A DNA stretch of 64,000 bases, taken from NCBI RefSeq assembly GCF_030160835.1, contig NZ_BSPC01000023.1, forward strand, positions 1 to 64,000, read 5' to 3'. The stretch is from Labrys miyagiensis. GTDB taxonomy: Bacteria > Pseudomonadota > Alphaproteobacteria > Rhizobiales > Labraceae. This document shows positions 25,956 through 33,056 of this stretch, piece by piece. The position numbers were made by a program, and so were the translations under genes. The notes under the pieces were generated by a model that saw only the letters and a list, made by a program, of their open reading frames with translations, searched no databases and was not told the DNA's origin. The first letter of the stretch is position 1. The number at the start of each line of letters is the position of its first letter.

Positions 25956-26063
25956 GGAGTGGCGGTCTCCGACCGCCATTCTTGGAAACGAGGCGTTAGC
26001 GGGGGAAGGAAGATGGCGATCCCGCCTCTTCGGGAGGCCAAAGGGGCTGAAGACCGCCACTCC
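25956..26063. repeat. Intercistronic inverted repeat between binding protein and ATPase genes
   Basis: A 13-bp perfect arm pair, GGAGTGGCGGTCT (25956-25968), is matched at 26051-26063. There are additional internal palindromes (GGCGGTCTCCGACCGCC, and CCCGCCTCTTCGGGAGG near 26020-26036). In this position it may stabilise the binding-protein message or attenuate downstream expression. Confidence 0.75.
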
Positions 26064-26064
26064 A

Positions 26065-27102
26065 TTACAACCCCATCTTGGCGAGGTCGTCGACCGTCTT
26101 GTCGTTGAGCTGGACAAGCTGGTCGACGATCAGGTTATGACCATCCGGATGCACCACACCGAGGCCTTCGATCTTGGTGCCGTCCTTGATCTCCTCGCCC
26201 TTGGTCAGCATGGTGCCGATGGTGACGAAAACCTCGCCGGCCTGCTCCGGGTTCCACATGAAGCCGCCGGTGAGCACGCCGTCATGCACGAGCTTGCGGC
26301 CCTGGCCGGGCGAGAACGGGCCGAGCACCAGGATCTGGCCCTTCTTGCCGCGCTCGGCCACGGCGCGCGCGGCACCGATCGGTCCCTGGCTGCCGAAGGC
26401 AAGGAAAGCCTTGAGGTCGGGATGGGCGCGGATGAGATCGAGGGCGGTAGAGCGGGAGGCATCGACATCCTCGGCAACGCCGTAGCGATCGCCGATCAGC
26501 TTCATGTCGGGGGCATTCTTCTTGATATAGGCGTTGGCCGCATCGGCCCAGGCATTGTGCAGGGGCACGGTGAGCGAGCCGACAAACACCGCATAGCCAC
26601 CCTTGCCACCAAGCGCATCGATGAGGTTCTTGGCATAGGCCTCGCCGAAGCCCTGCACCGAAGCAAGCTCGAAATCCCAATCGGCCTGCTTCTGCTTCGG
26701 CGATTCATGGGTGACGACCTTGATGCCAGCCTTGCGGGCACGCTCGAGCACCGGTTCCAGCACTTCGGCATCGTTGGGCACCACGCCGATGACGTCGACA
26801 TTCTTGGCGATGAGGTCCTCGATGGCGCGGACCTGGAGGGCCGGGTCGGCGCTGGTCGGCCCGACCATGAAGGCATCGACGCCGAGTTCGGCCGAACGCT
26901 TCTTGATGCCGGCCTCCATGGCGTTGAACCAGGGAATGCCGCCGATCTTCACGACCACGCCGATGACGGGTTTTTCCTTTGACGCCCGGGCGGCGCCGAG
27001 CACGCCCGGCAGCAGGAGCGAGCCCGCACCCAGGCTCGAGGCGATGAGAAATCTGCGGCGATCGATCTTGGCAGCGCGAATGGAATCGAAGCTCGAAGCC
27101 AT
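26065..27102 (-). CDS. Sugar ABC transporter substrate-binding protein (Peripla_BP_4 type)
   Basis: A 345-residue periplasmic binding protein of the ribose/galactose class. The N terminus has a twin-arginine-like signal (RRRFLIASSLGAGSLLL), unusual because most such proteins use Sec. The mature protein starts near KEKPVIGVVVKIGGIPWFNAMEAG. The hinge region includes FLAFGSQGPIGAARAV. It is first in the operon; a GGAGG site precedes the ATG. The divergent LacI regulator and two operators lie upstream. The ligand is unknown, probably a pentose or ketose given the epimerase. Confidence 0.88.
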   Translation of the reverse strand: MASSFDSIRAAKIDRRRFLIASSLGAGSLLLPGVLGAARASKEKPVIGVVVKIGGIPWFNAMEAGIKKRSAELGVDAFMVGPTSADPALQVRAIEDLIAKNVDVIGVVPNDAEVLEPVLERARKAGIKVVTHESPKQKQADWDFELASVQGFGEAYAKNLIDALGGKGGYAVFVGSLTVPLHNAWADAANAYIKKNAPDMKLIGDRYGVAEDVDASRSTALDLIRAHPDLKAFLAFGSQGPIGAARAVAERGKKGQILVLGPFSPGQGRKLVHDGVLTGGFMWNPEQAGEVFVTIGTMLTKGEEIKDGTKIEGLGVVHPDGHNLIVDQLVQLNDKTVDDLAKMGL

Positions 27103-27172
27103 GTCATTTCCTCCATGAATTATCTTTGCCTGCAGCGGCAACCGCGAGTTGTCGCCCCGCGGAGAATTGCGA

Positions 27173-27220
27173 GCTAAATCCATTTAGCTTTTGTTGTCAA
27201 GCAGACTGAATGGATTTAGC
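27173..27220. promoter_or_regulatory. Twin LacI-type operators in the divergent promoter region
   Basis: Operator 1 (27173-27188) is GCTAAAT, CC, ATTTAGC: a perfect 7-bp arm palindrome. Operator 2 (27205-27220) is ACTGAAT, GG, ATTTAGC. Centres are 32 bases apart, about three helical turns. They sit between the binding-protein gene and the divergent LacI gene, so they are the likely sites of that regulator. Confidence 0.75.
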
Positions 27221-27279
27221 ATCCACCCCCGTAGGGTGGGTTTTACTGTCCGCTCTACGGTATCGGAGTGAGGAAACGA

Positions 27280-28320
27280 ATGCCGCGGGCAGCAGGCGGG
27301 CGACGGTCCACCATCTACGACATCGCCGAAGCGACGAGCGCCTCCCCGTCCACGGTCAGCCTGGTGCTGAATGGCAGCTGGACGCGCTATCGCATCAAGG
27401 AGGAAACCGCCAAGCGCATCCTGAAGACGGCGGGCGAGCTCGGCTATGCCGTCAACATGAAGGCGCGGGGCCTGCGCCTCTCACGCTCGGGGCTGGCCGG
27501 CATGATCATCCCACATTACCGCAACCGCTTCTTCGCCGGCCTTGCCGAAGCCTTCGAGGCCGAGAGCCGCAAGCGCGGCCTCTGCCCCATCGTGGTGAGC
27601 GGCCAGCGCGAAGAGGAGGTGGAGGCAAACGTTACGTCCACCCTGCTCTCCCAGCAGGTCGAATTCCTGTTCTTTGCGGGCGTGCACAACACCTCGCCTC
27701 TCAACGCGCTCTGCCACGCCGCCGGCATCCCCTGCATCAATATCGACCTGCCCGGGAATGATGCGCCTTCGGTGGTCACGGACAACTACGGCGGCGCCTA
27801 TGCCCTTACCGAAAACCTCCTGCGCAAGATCAAAAAGCGCAAGGCCCATCCGCGCGACCTGTTCTTCCTCGGCGGCGTCCCGGGCGAACACGCCACCGAA
27901 CAGCGCCTCGCCGGTTTTCGCGATGCCGTCGCCGCCAGCGATCTCGGTACGGAGCCGGAAGTGCTGTGCTGCGGCTATCGCCCCTCCGCGGCCAAGGAGG
28001 CGCTGATCGAGCACTTCAACAGCCATGGCCGTATGCCCGGTGGGCTGTTCATCAACTCGATCACCACCTTCGAGGGCCTGATGCAGTTCTCCCTGCTGGT
28101 GCCGCGCAGCGCCATGCACCATGTCAGCACCGTCTGCTCCGACTGGGATCCCTTCGGCGCCCACCTGCCCTTCGACGTGACCATGACGCGCCAGAATGTC
28201 GAAGCCCTGATCGCCGAGGGCTACGCGCTGGTCGACAATTACACGCCTGGGCAGAACCCGGTGGTGGTGGTGCCGCCGGAGTTCGCTCCGAGCCAGGAGA
28301 AGGAGACTATTTGGCGGTAG
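27280..28320 (+). CDS. LacI family transcriptional regulator
   Basis: A 346-residue LacI-type regulator. The N-terminal helix-turn-helix is in STIYDIAEATSASPSTVSLVLNG, with the hinge KRILKTAGELGY; the rest is a sugar-binding core. It is divergent from the sugar transporter operon at 21.4-27.1 kb and probably represses it and itself through the twin AATGGATTTAGC-type sites. I choose the ATG at 27280 (GAGG six bases upstream) over the GTG at 27268. Confidence 0.9.
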   Translation: MPRAAGGRRSTIYDIAEATSASPSTVSLVLNGSWTRYRIKEETAKRILKTAGELGYAVNMKARGLRLSRSGLAGMIIPHYRNRFFAGLAEAFEAESRKRGLCPIVVSGQREEEVEANVTSTLLSQQVEFLFFAGVHNTSPLNALCHAAGIPCINIDLPGNDAPSVVTDNYGGAYALTENLLRKIKKRKAHPRDLFFLGGVPGEHATEQRLAGFRDAVAASDLGTEPEVLCCGYRPSAAKEALIEHFNSHGRMPGGLFINSITTFEGLMQFSLLVPRSAMHHVSTVCSDWDPFGAHLPFDVTMTRQNVEALIAEGYALVDNYTPGQNPVVVVPPEFAPSQEKETIWR

Positions 28321-28373
28321 CGGAAGGGAGCGGGATTGGGAGGCTCCTGAGAAATACATGGATCGACTTTGGG

Positions 28374-28525
28374 CTGTCATCCCCGGCGAGCACGTCACAA
28401 GCTTTGCTTGTGACTGCGAGGGAAAGGGATCCAGGAGCCAAAAGTCTCTACCCCTTCGACCCCTGGATCCCCTTCCCCTCGCCCTCTCTCGCTACGCTCA
28501 CGAGTGGCTCGGCCGGGGATGACAG
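28374..28525. repeat. 152-bp nested inverted repeat, relative of 3956-4190
   Basis: Outer 14-bp perfect arms CTGTCATCCCCGGC (28374-28387) and 28512-28525; inner arms GGATCCAGG and CCTGGATCC with purine-rich flanks (28418-28435 and 28462-28480). It contains the hairpin TCACAAGCTTTGCTTGTGA also found in 3956-4190. It lies between the convergent LacI and FUSC genes. Confidence 0.85.
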
Positions 28526-28578
28526 GAGCACTCATTCATCGACGGCTCCCTGAGGATCGCTCCAGGTTACTTCGTCAT

Positions 28579-29649
28579 TCACGCCTTCGGCTGAACAATC
28601 CGCAAAACACACCAGCGCACCGCCGGCGAGAGCAGGATCTGGAACAGGGATACCAGCACGATGCCGCCGAAGATGCCCACCAGCCGGTCGATGGCCGGCA
28701 GGATGTCGGCCGAGGGCGCCTCGCCTGCCACCATGGCGATGATCGCGGCGACGCCCGCCTGCTGGCCGGCATAGGAGGCATCGCCCTGGCGATGCAGGAC
28801 GTGGCCCGAAAGATAGAGGCCGAGGAACAGCAGTCCCAGCCAGAGGAACAGGGAATCGCCGACGAGGCCGAGGCACAGCAGGCCGTAGGCACCGCCCGCA
28901 AGGCAGCCAATGGCGCGCGTCGCGGCAGTCCATTGCGGATCGCGCCGCATGGCGATCATGATGACGAAGGCGGTGATGGGCGTCTGGCCAAGGCCCGGTA
29001 GTTCGAGGCTGGTCCATACGCTCGGCACCGACGCAATGGCGAGCCCGGCCGAGATGGCGATGACCAGTTGATCCACATCGACCGGTCTGGAGAAGATCCC
29101 CGGTTTTGGGGCGCCTTTCGCCGCATCGCCCCGCTGGGGCGCGAGCATGATATCCACGAAACTCGCCACCGCCACCCCGACGATGATCTCGAGCCCACGA
29201 TAAACAGCGAGATCGAGGGCCGCGTCCGGCGTCGAGAGTGAGCCGAACATCACGAGGAGGGCGGTGACGCCGACGAGCAGCACCGCATAGCTGTGATCCA
29301 TGCGCGCCTGGCCGTAGAGCGTGAAGCTGACGATCACCGCGCAGAGGCCGGTAAAAACGGCATGATGGGCCACGGTGGCGGCCGCCACATAGCCGAGGAC
29401 AGCGCCGGCGATGCTGCCGAGCACGCGGTCGAGCGCCCGCGAGAGCGTGGCGGCGACGTCCTGCTGCAGCAGCCCGAAGGCGGTGATGCCGGCCCAGTAG
29501 GGATTGTCGAGATGGGCGGCCAATGCAACCACCACGGCGAGCACGCCCGCCAGGGCGGCGCGGAACGCCAGCCCGGCCGTGGCGCCGGAAAGGGAGATGG
29601 CGCCGATCTCGGTCCTGATCTCCCGTCCCAGCCGCTCGAAGGTGCTCAC
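28579..29649 (-). CDS. FUSC family membrane protein (aromatic acid or fusaric acid exporter component)
   Basis: A 356-residue integral membrane protein of the FUSC/AaeB-like family, with two blocks of hydrophobic helices separated by a cytoplasmic stretch near MLAPQRGDAAKG. Features include HLDNPYWAGITAFGLLQQDVAATLSRALDR and the matching second block with RRDPQWTAATRAIGC. I take the GTG start at 29649, which overlaps the stop of the HlyD gene (GTGA); the longer frame reads through the HlyD gene in another frame. With the HlyD partner it should form an efflux pump of AaeAB type. It is shorter than AaeB (about 650), as in many rhizobial members. Confidence 0.85.
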   Translation of the reverse strand: MSTFERLGREIRTEIGAISLSGATAGLAFRAALAGVLAVVVALAAHLDNPYWAGITAFGLLQQDVAATLSRALDRVLGSIAGAVLGYVAAATVAHHAVFTGLCAVIVSFTLYGQARMDHSYAVLLVGVTALLVMFGSLSTPDAALDLAVYRGLEIIVGVAVASFVDIMLAPQRGDAAKGAPKPGIFSRPVDVDQLVIAISAGLAIASVPSVWTSLELPGLGQTPITAFVIMIAMRRDPQWTAATRAIGCLAGGAYGLLCLGLVGDSLFLWLGLLFLGLYLSGHVLHRQGDASYAGQQAGVAAIIAMVAGEAPSADILPAIDRLVGIFGGIVLVSLFQILLSPAVRWCVLRIVQPKA

Positions 29650-30650
29650 CGGATGATCAGGACGCGCGCGTCCGCTCCCATATAGAGATCGCCCGGCGGC
29701 ACTGGCGGGTCGAAGACGATGGTGACGGGCAGCCGGCGCAGAAGGCGAATCCAATTGGTGGTGGGCGTCACATAAGGCAGGAGGAGACCGGGCGTATCGT
29801 TGCGGGCAATGCCGCGGCCGACACTCTGCACACGTCCCGGGAACAGCCGCCAGGGATGGCTGTCGAGCCAGATCCACACCGTCTTGCCCGGCGCGAGGCT
29901 CGCCGCCACATTCTCCTTGAAATTCGCGGTGATGCGGAAGCGGCTGTCATCCACGATGCCGATCAGGGGAGCGCCGACCCTCGCATAGACACCGGGCCGC
30001 AAGGTCAGGTTGGTGACATAGCCGTCTACCGGCGCCTTGATCTCGGTGCGGAAAAGGGCATAGGCGGCGATGGCCTGCTCGGCCTTGGCGGTCTCGACCG
30101 CCGTCTTCGCGAGGTCAACCTGCCGCCTGGCCACATCCGCCTGGGTGTGCGCCTCGGCGAGTTGGTCCTGCGCCCGGCGCAAGGCATCCGTCGCGCGGTT
30201 CAACTCCTCCTGGGACAGGGCCTGGTCCGCCACCAGGGGCTTGATGCGGTTGTATTCCTGCTGGGCGAGTTGAAGCGCCGCATTGGCGGAATCGATCTGC
30301 GACGCCGTCAGGGCCGCAGCGCCTGTCTTCTCGTCCGCGTCGGCCGCGGCGGCAGCCACCCGGTCCTGCTTGAGCGCCAATGCAAGGCGATAGGATTCCG
30401 GATCGAGCTGGAGAAGGCGGTCCCCGGTCTTGACGGACTGGTTGTCCGTCACCGCGACCGACTGGACCACGCCGTCGACTTCCGGCGCGATGGCCACGAA
30501 ATCGGACTGCACATAGGCGTCATCCGTGTAGGCGATGACGGAGTCGCCGCCGAAATAGACCACCGCCCCGAGGCACAGGAAGAGAACGATCCACCAACGA
30601 AGACGCGACTTGCGCGGAGGAACGGGCGTTTGCGGGGGGTCTGATGCCAT
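29646..30650 (-). CDS. HlyD/EmrA-type periplasmic adaptor subunit
   Basis: A 334-residue membrane-fusion protein: one N-terminal membrane helix (WWIVLFLCLGAVVYFGG), biotinyl-lipoyl-like halves (VDGVVQSVAVTDNQSVKTGDRLLQLDP and IKAPVDGYVTNLTLRPG), a long coiled coil between (about residues 85-200) and a beta domain FRITANFKE. It resembles AaeA. It is the first gene of a two-gene efflux operon with the FUSC protein. No outer-membrane component or LysR regulator is adjacent. Confidence 0.9.
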   Translation of the reverse strand: MASDPPQTPVPPRKSRLRWWIVLFLCLGAVVYFGGDSVIAYTDDAYVQSDFVAIAPEVDGVVQSVAVTDNQSVKTGDRLLQLDPESYRLALALKQDRVAAAAADADEKTGAAALTASQIDSANAALQLAQQEYNRIKPLVADQALSQEELNRATDALRRAQDQLAEAHTQADVARRQVDLAKTAVETAKAEQAIAAYALFRTEIKAPVDGYVTNLTLRPGVYARVGAPLIGIVDDSRFRITANFKENVAASLAPGKTVWIWLDSHPWRLFPGRVQSVGRGIARNDTPGLLLPYVTPTTNWIRLLRRLPVTIVFDPPVPPGDLYMGADARVLIIR

Positions 30651-30914
30651 GGGAACGCTGAGGGAAAGGGAGATCGGAGGCCGGACTGCGGCAGCGGAGA
30701 GCGGCTTCGTCCCGGCCTCTATGCACTATCCGCCCGAAGGGAAGGCAACACCGATAATCCCGTGAAACTCGGGCATCTTTCTCGCCATCCTGCCGATGGA
30801 GGTGGTGGCCGGACGATGTCCGGTCCAGGTCGCAGAGGACAACGGCGCTGCACGCCTCATGGCTCATCCCTATGGCTTGCACACATCTGGACATATAGAG
30901 CAAAGGCGCCAGGA

Positions 30915-31065
30915 ATCCTTCCCCGACTGCGGGGAAGGTGTCGCCGCGCAGCGGTGACGGAAGGGGGAGAGCGGCGCGATATCACCCATTTCAGATAGGC
31001 TGGCACCACGCTACCCCTTCCGACCTCGCTTTGCTCGGCCACCTTCCCCGTAGTCGGGGAAGGAT
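30915..31065. repeat. Nested inverted repeat in a 479-bp gap (CCTTCCCCG family)
   Basis: 26-base arms at 30915-30940 and 31040-31065 pair with one mismatch; each arm is itself a hairpin (CCTTCCCCGACTGCGGGGAAGG). A further CGGAAGGGG/CCCCTTCCG pair is nested inside. The rest of the 30651-31129 gap shows no gene; the promoter of the efflux operon must lie at its left end. Confidence 0.85.
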
Positions 31066-31129
31066 GACCCGCGCTCTTCTTGCATGTGTCGAGCTAGGTG
31101 CATGCCATAACCCGCTCATCCGCTCCGTT

Positions 31130-31633
31130 TCAGGAGCGGGCGGGGATGTCCGTGCTCGCATGTGGGTTCGCGTTCGCGGGATATGCCTGGCGGAAGGCCA
31201 CCTCTCCCGTCTCCAGCAGGGACTTCAGGTTGGAGAGGATTTTCGGCCAGCCGCCAGAAACGGCCTCGACGAATTTCTCGCCGGGTCCCTCAAGGCCATG
31301 GGTGATGGTGAGCTTCACCGCGTCTTCCAGCGGTTCCAGTTCCATCGTGCAGCGCGAATAGCCCTCGTCCCTGAGCTCCGGTCGGAATTCGTTGCGCCAT
31401 CTGATCACCAGGCGCTTGTGGGCCTCGACCTCGAGGATCTCGCCGGCATCGGCGGTGCGGCCATCCTCGAAGACCAGGCGCCAGGGAGAGCCCGGCTTCC
31501 AGCTGCTCTCCTGATGGGTGCCGAACCAGAATTTCTTGTTGAATTCGGCATCCGTCAACGCCGTCCAGAGCTTTTCGGGCGTGGTGCGGATGTAGGTAAC
31601 ATAGACGAACGAGTTGCCAGCCGGGTTAGTCAT
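31130..31633 (-). CDS. SRPBCC (AHSA1-like) family protein
   Basis: A 167-residue START/Bet v1-fold protein of the activator-of-Hsp90 homologue group: VYVTYIRTTPEKLWTALTDAEFNKKFWFG, then GSPWRLVFEDGRTADAGEILEVEAHKRLVIRW, then LEPLEDAVKLTITHGLEG and GGWPKILSNLKSLLETG. Such proteins occur next to ArsR-type regulators and bind small hydrophobic ligands or modulate stress responses; the ligand is unknown. The ATG at 31633 has AAGGAG six bases upstream and lies inside the end of the regulator gene (8-base overlap). Confidence 0.87.
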   Translation of the reverse strand: MTNPAGNSFVYVTYIRTTPEKLWTALTDAEFNKKFWFGTHQESSWKPGSPWRLVFEDGRTADAGEILEVEAHKRLVIRWRNEFRPELRDEGYSRCTMELEPLEDAVKLTITHGLEGPGEKFVEAVSGGWPKILSNLKSLLETGEVAFRQAYPANANPHASTDIPARS

Positions 31634-31949
31634 GGTCGTCTCCTTCAAGGCTCTTCTTCAGGTGAGAAAGCGCGCTGAGGCGCGGGCGGTCGAACTTGCC
31701 GATCCAGCGCTCGGCGATCTCGTTGATCGGCACCGGATTGATGAAATGTAGCCTCTCCCTCCCCTGGCGCAGCCAGGAAATGAGATTGGCTTCCTCCAGA
31801 ATGGCGAGATGCTTGGTCACCGCCTGACGCGTCATGTCGAGGCCCTGGCAAAGTTCGCCCAGCGTCTGGCCGCTGCGCTCATGCAGCCGGTCCAGCAATT
31901 GCCGGCGGCTGGCATCGGCCAAGGCGCGGAATACAGCATCGTCATTCAT
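31626..31949 (-). CDS. ArsR-type winged-helix regulator
   Basis: A 107-residue HTH protein: FRALADASRRQLLDRLHERSGQTLGELCQGLDMTRQAVTKHLAILEEANLI. No metal-binding cysteine motif (ELCVCDL) is present, so it is of the metal-independent ArsR group that partners SRPBCC proteins. The start MNDDAVF lies just downstream of a palindromic operator, so autorepression is likely. Confidence 0.9.
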   Translation of the reverse strand: MNDDAVFRALADASRRQLLDRLHERSGQTLGELCQGLDMTRQAVTKHLAILEEANLISWLRQGRERLHFINPVPINEIAERWIGKFDRPRLSALSHLKKSLEGDDHD

Positions 31950-31959
31950 GAACCCTAAT

Positions 31960-31979
31960 ATGCAACCATTTGGTTGCAT
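31960..31979. promoter_or_regulatory. Perfect palindromic operator for the ArsR-type regulator
   Basis: Nine-base arms ATGCAACCA and TGGTTGCAT around TT, starting 10 bases upstream of the regulator's start codon. The GCAACCA half-site is one often seen before ArsR-SRPBCC gene pairs, as I recall. Confidence 0.8.
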
Positions 31980-32199
31980 GTCAAGTCACGATGAGAAGCA
32001 CAGTCTTCTCCTGGCGTCCGATTTGATCCTGCCCTGACCATCGCACGCGCTCGCGTAGGAGAAAAAGACAATGGAAATCAAAAGCATAATGGAATTACCG
32101 GAGCCCTGCCATTCGCCGCCCTTATGCTTTCTTTATTTGTGCGGCCCTGCCCGACGGCCTAGCCTCTGCGGCTATGGTTTGCCCGGAGATTTTGGGCCG

Positions 32200-32472
32200 A
32201 TGATCGGATATTTGGCAATTCCCGCGCATGTCGCGAAAGTCCTGCTCGTGGTGGCGCCGTTCATGACGGACGAGCCGCGCGTGCCGCTCGACAAGCTGCT
32301 GGCGGACGGCTTCCAGGTGCAGTCGGCCGTGCGCGACGACGGTATCGTGCTGTTCCTGCAGAAGGGGCCGGAGCTCTATGGCTGCCAGGTACCCACCACG
32401 ATGCTGGCCTCCGGCTTTCAGCCCGCCGGCGAGATCCCCTCGCACGAGATCCTCTGCGCGCCTTTCCGGTGA
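32200..32472 (+). CDS. Small hypothetical protein
   Basis: A 90-residue open frame starting MIGYLAIPAH. It has alternating hydrophobic strands (KVLLVVAPFM, DGIVLFLQKG, LYGCQVPTTMLASGF) and looks like a small alpha/beta protein. I know no family. The frame extends upstream to 32071 but that part reads like non-coding DNA. A GGAG lies rather far (about 13 bases) upstream. It converges on the cupin gene. Confidence 0.45.
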   Translation: MIGYLAIPAHVAKVLLVVAPFMTDEPRVPLDKLLADGFQVQSAVRDDGIVLFLQKGPELYGCQVPTTMLASGFQPAGEIPSHEILCAPFR

Positions 32473-32505
32473 GGTTGGCATCGGAGAGGGAGGCAACCGG
32501 CATCG

Positions 32506-32577
32506 GGGGGCGGGTCTTCAGACCCGGCTCTTTGTGGCGCTGCCGCGGCCAAAAGGCGGGTCTGAAGACCCGCCCCC
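32506..32577. repeat. Inverted repeat with 20-bp perfect arms
   Basis: Arms GGGGGCGGGTCTTCAGACCC (32506-32525) and its exact reverse complement (32558-32577), each containing its own GGGTCTTCAGACCC palindrome. It lies between the convergent small ORF and cupin gene and could act as a bidirectional transcription barrier, but has no T-run. Confidence 0.85.
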
Positions 32578-32589
32578 TAATGCTACTTC

Positions 32590-32997
32590 CTAACCGACCG
32601 TCGGCTCCCAGATGCCTTCGACCGGAAGCGCGTCGCCCTCCAGCGGCCATGGCGGCATGGTCACGCCGAGGATGGCGAGCGGCTCGTCGCCAAGGGAACG
32701 GAACTGGAAATGGGTGCCGAGCGGGATGGTGATGCAAAGCCCGGGAAAGACGTCCGTCACGCTTTCCTGTCCGCCCTGCTTGCGCCAGATCTGCCCGCGG
32801 CCGGAAAGGATGTACCAGATCTCCTCGACGGTCTTGTGGGTGACCGCCAGCGATATCAGACCCGCGGCCAGCTCGAAATGCGCCATGCCACCGCGCGGCA
32901 GGTTGAGCAGGACGCGCACATCCGAGCCGTCGGGTGCCCTGGCATCTGGCTTGTCTGACAGTTTCCTGGTTTCGGGGTAGACGATGGTCATCGGCAC
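32590..32997 (-). CDS. Cupin domain protein
   Basis: A 135-residue single-domain cupin. The beta-barrel core is seen in FELAAGLISLAVTHKTVEEIWYILSGRGQIW (motif 1, with His and Glu metal ligands) and in ITIPLGTHFQFRSLGDEPLAILGVTMPPW (motif 2 with His). It may be a sugar- or mannose-isomerase-like fold or a sensor domain. It is a single gene; function cannot be assigned. The start may be MPMTIVYPE or two codons later at MTIVYPE. Confidence 0.85.
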   Translation of the reverse strand: MPMTIVYPETRKLSDKPDARAPDGSDVRVLLNLPRGGMAHFELAAGLISLAVTHKTVEEIWYILSGRGQIWRKQGGQESVTDVFPGLCITIPLGTHFQFRSLGDEPLAILGVTMPPWPLEGDALPVEGIWEPTVG

Positions 32998-33056
32998 TCT
33001 CCCTCAGATGAGCCAACCGGCCCCTTCATCAACACGGCGCAGGCGCCAGAGGGGCC

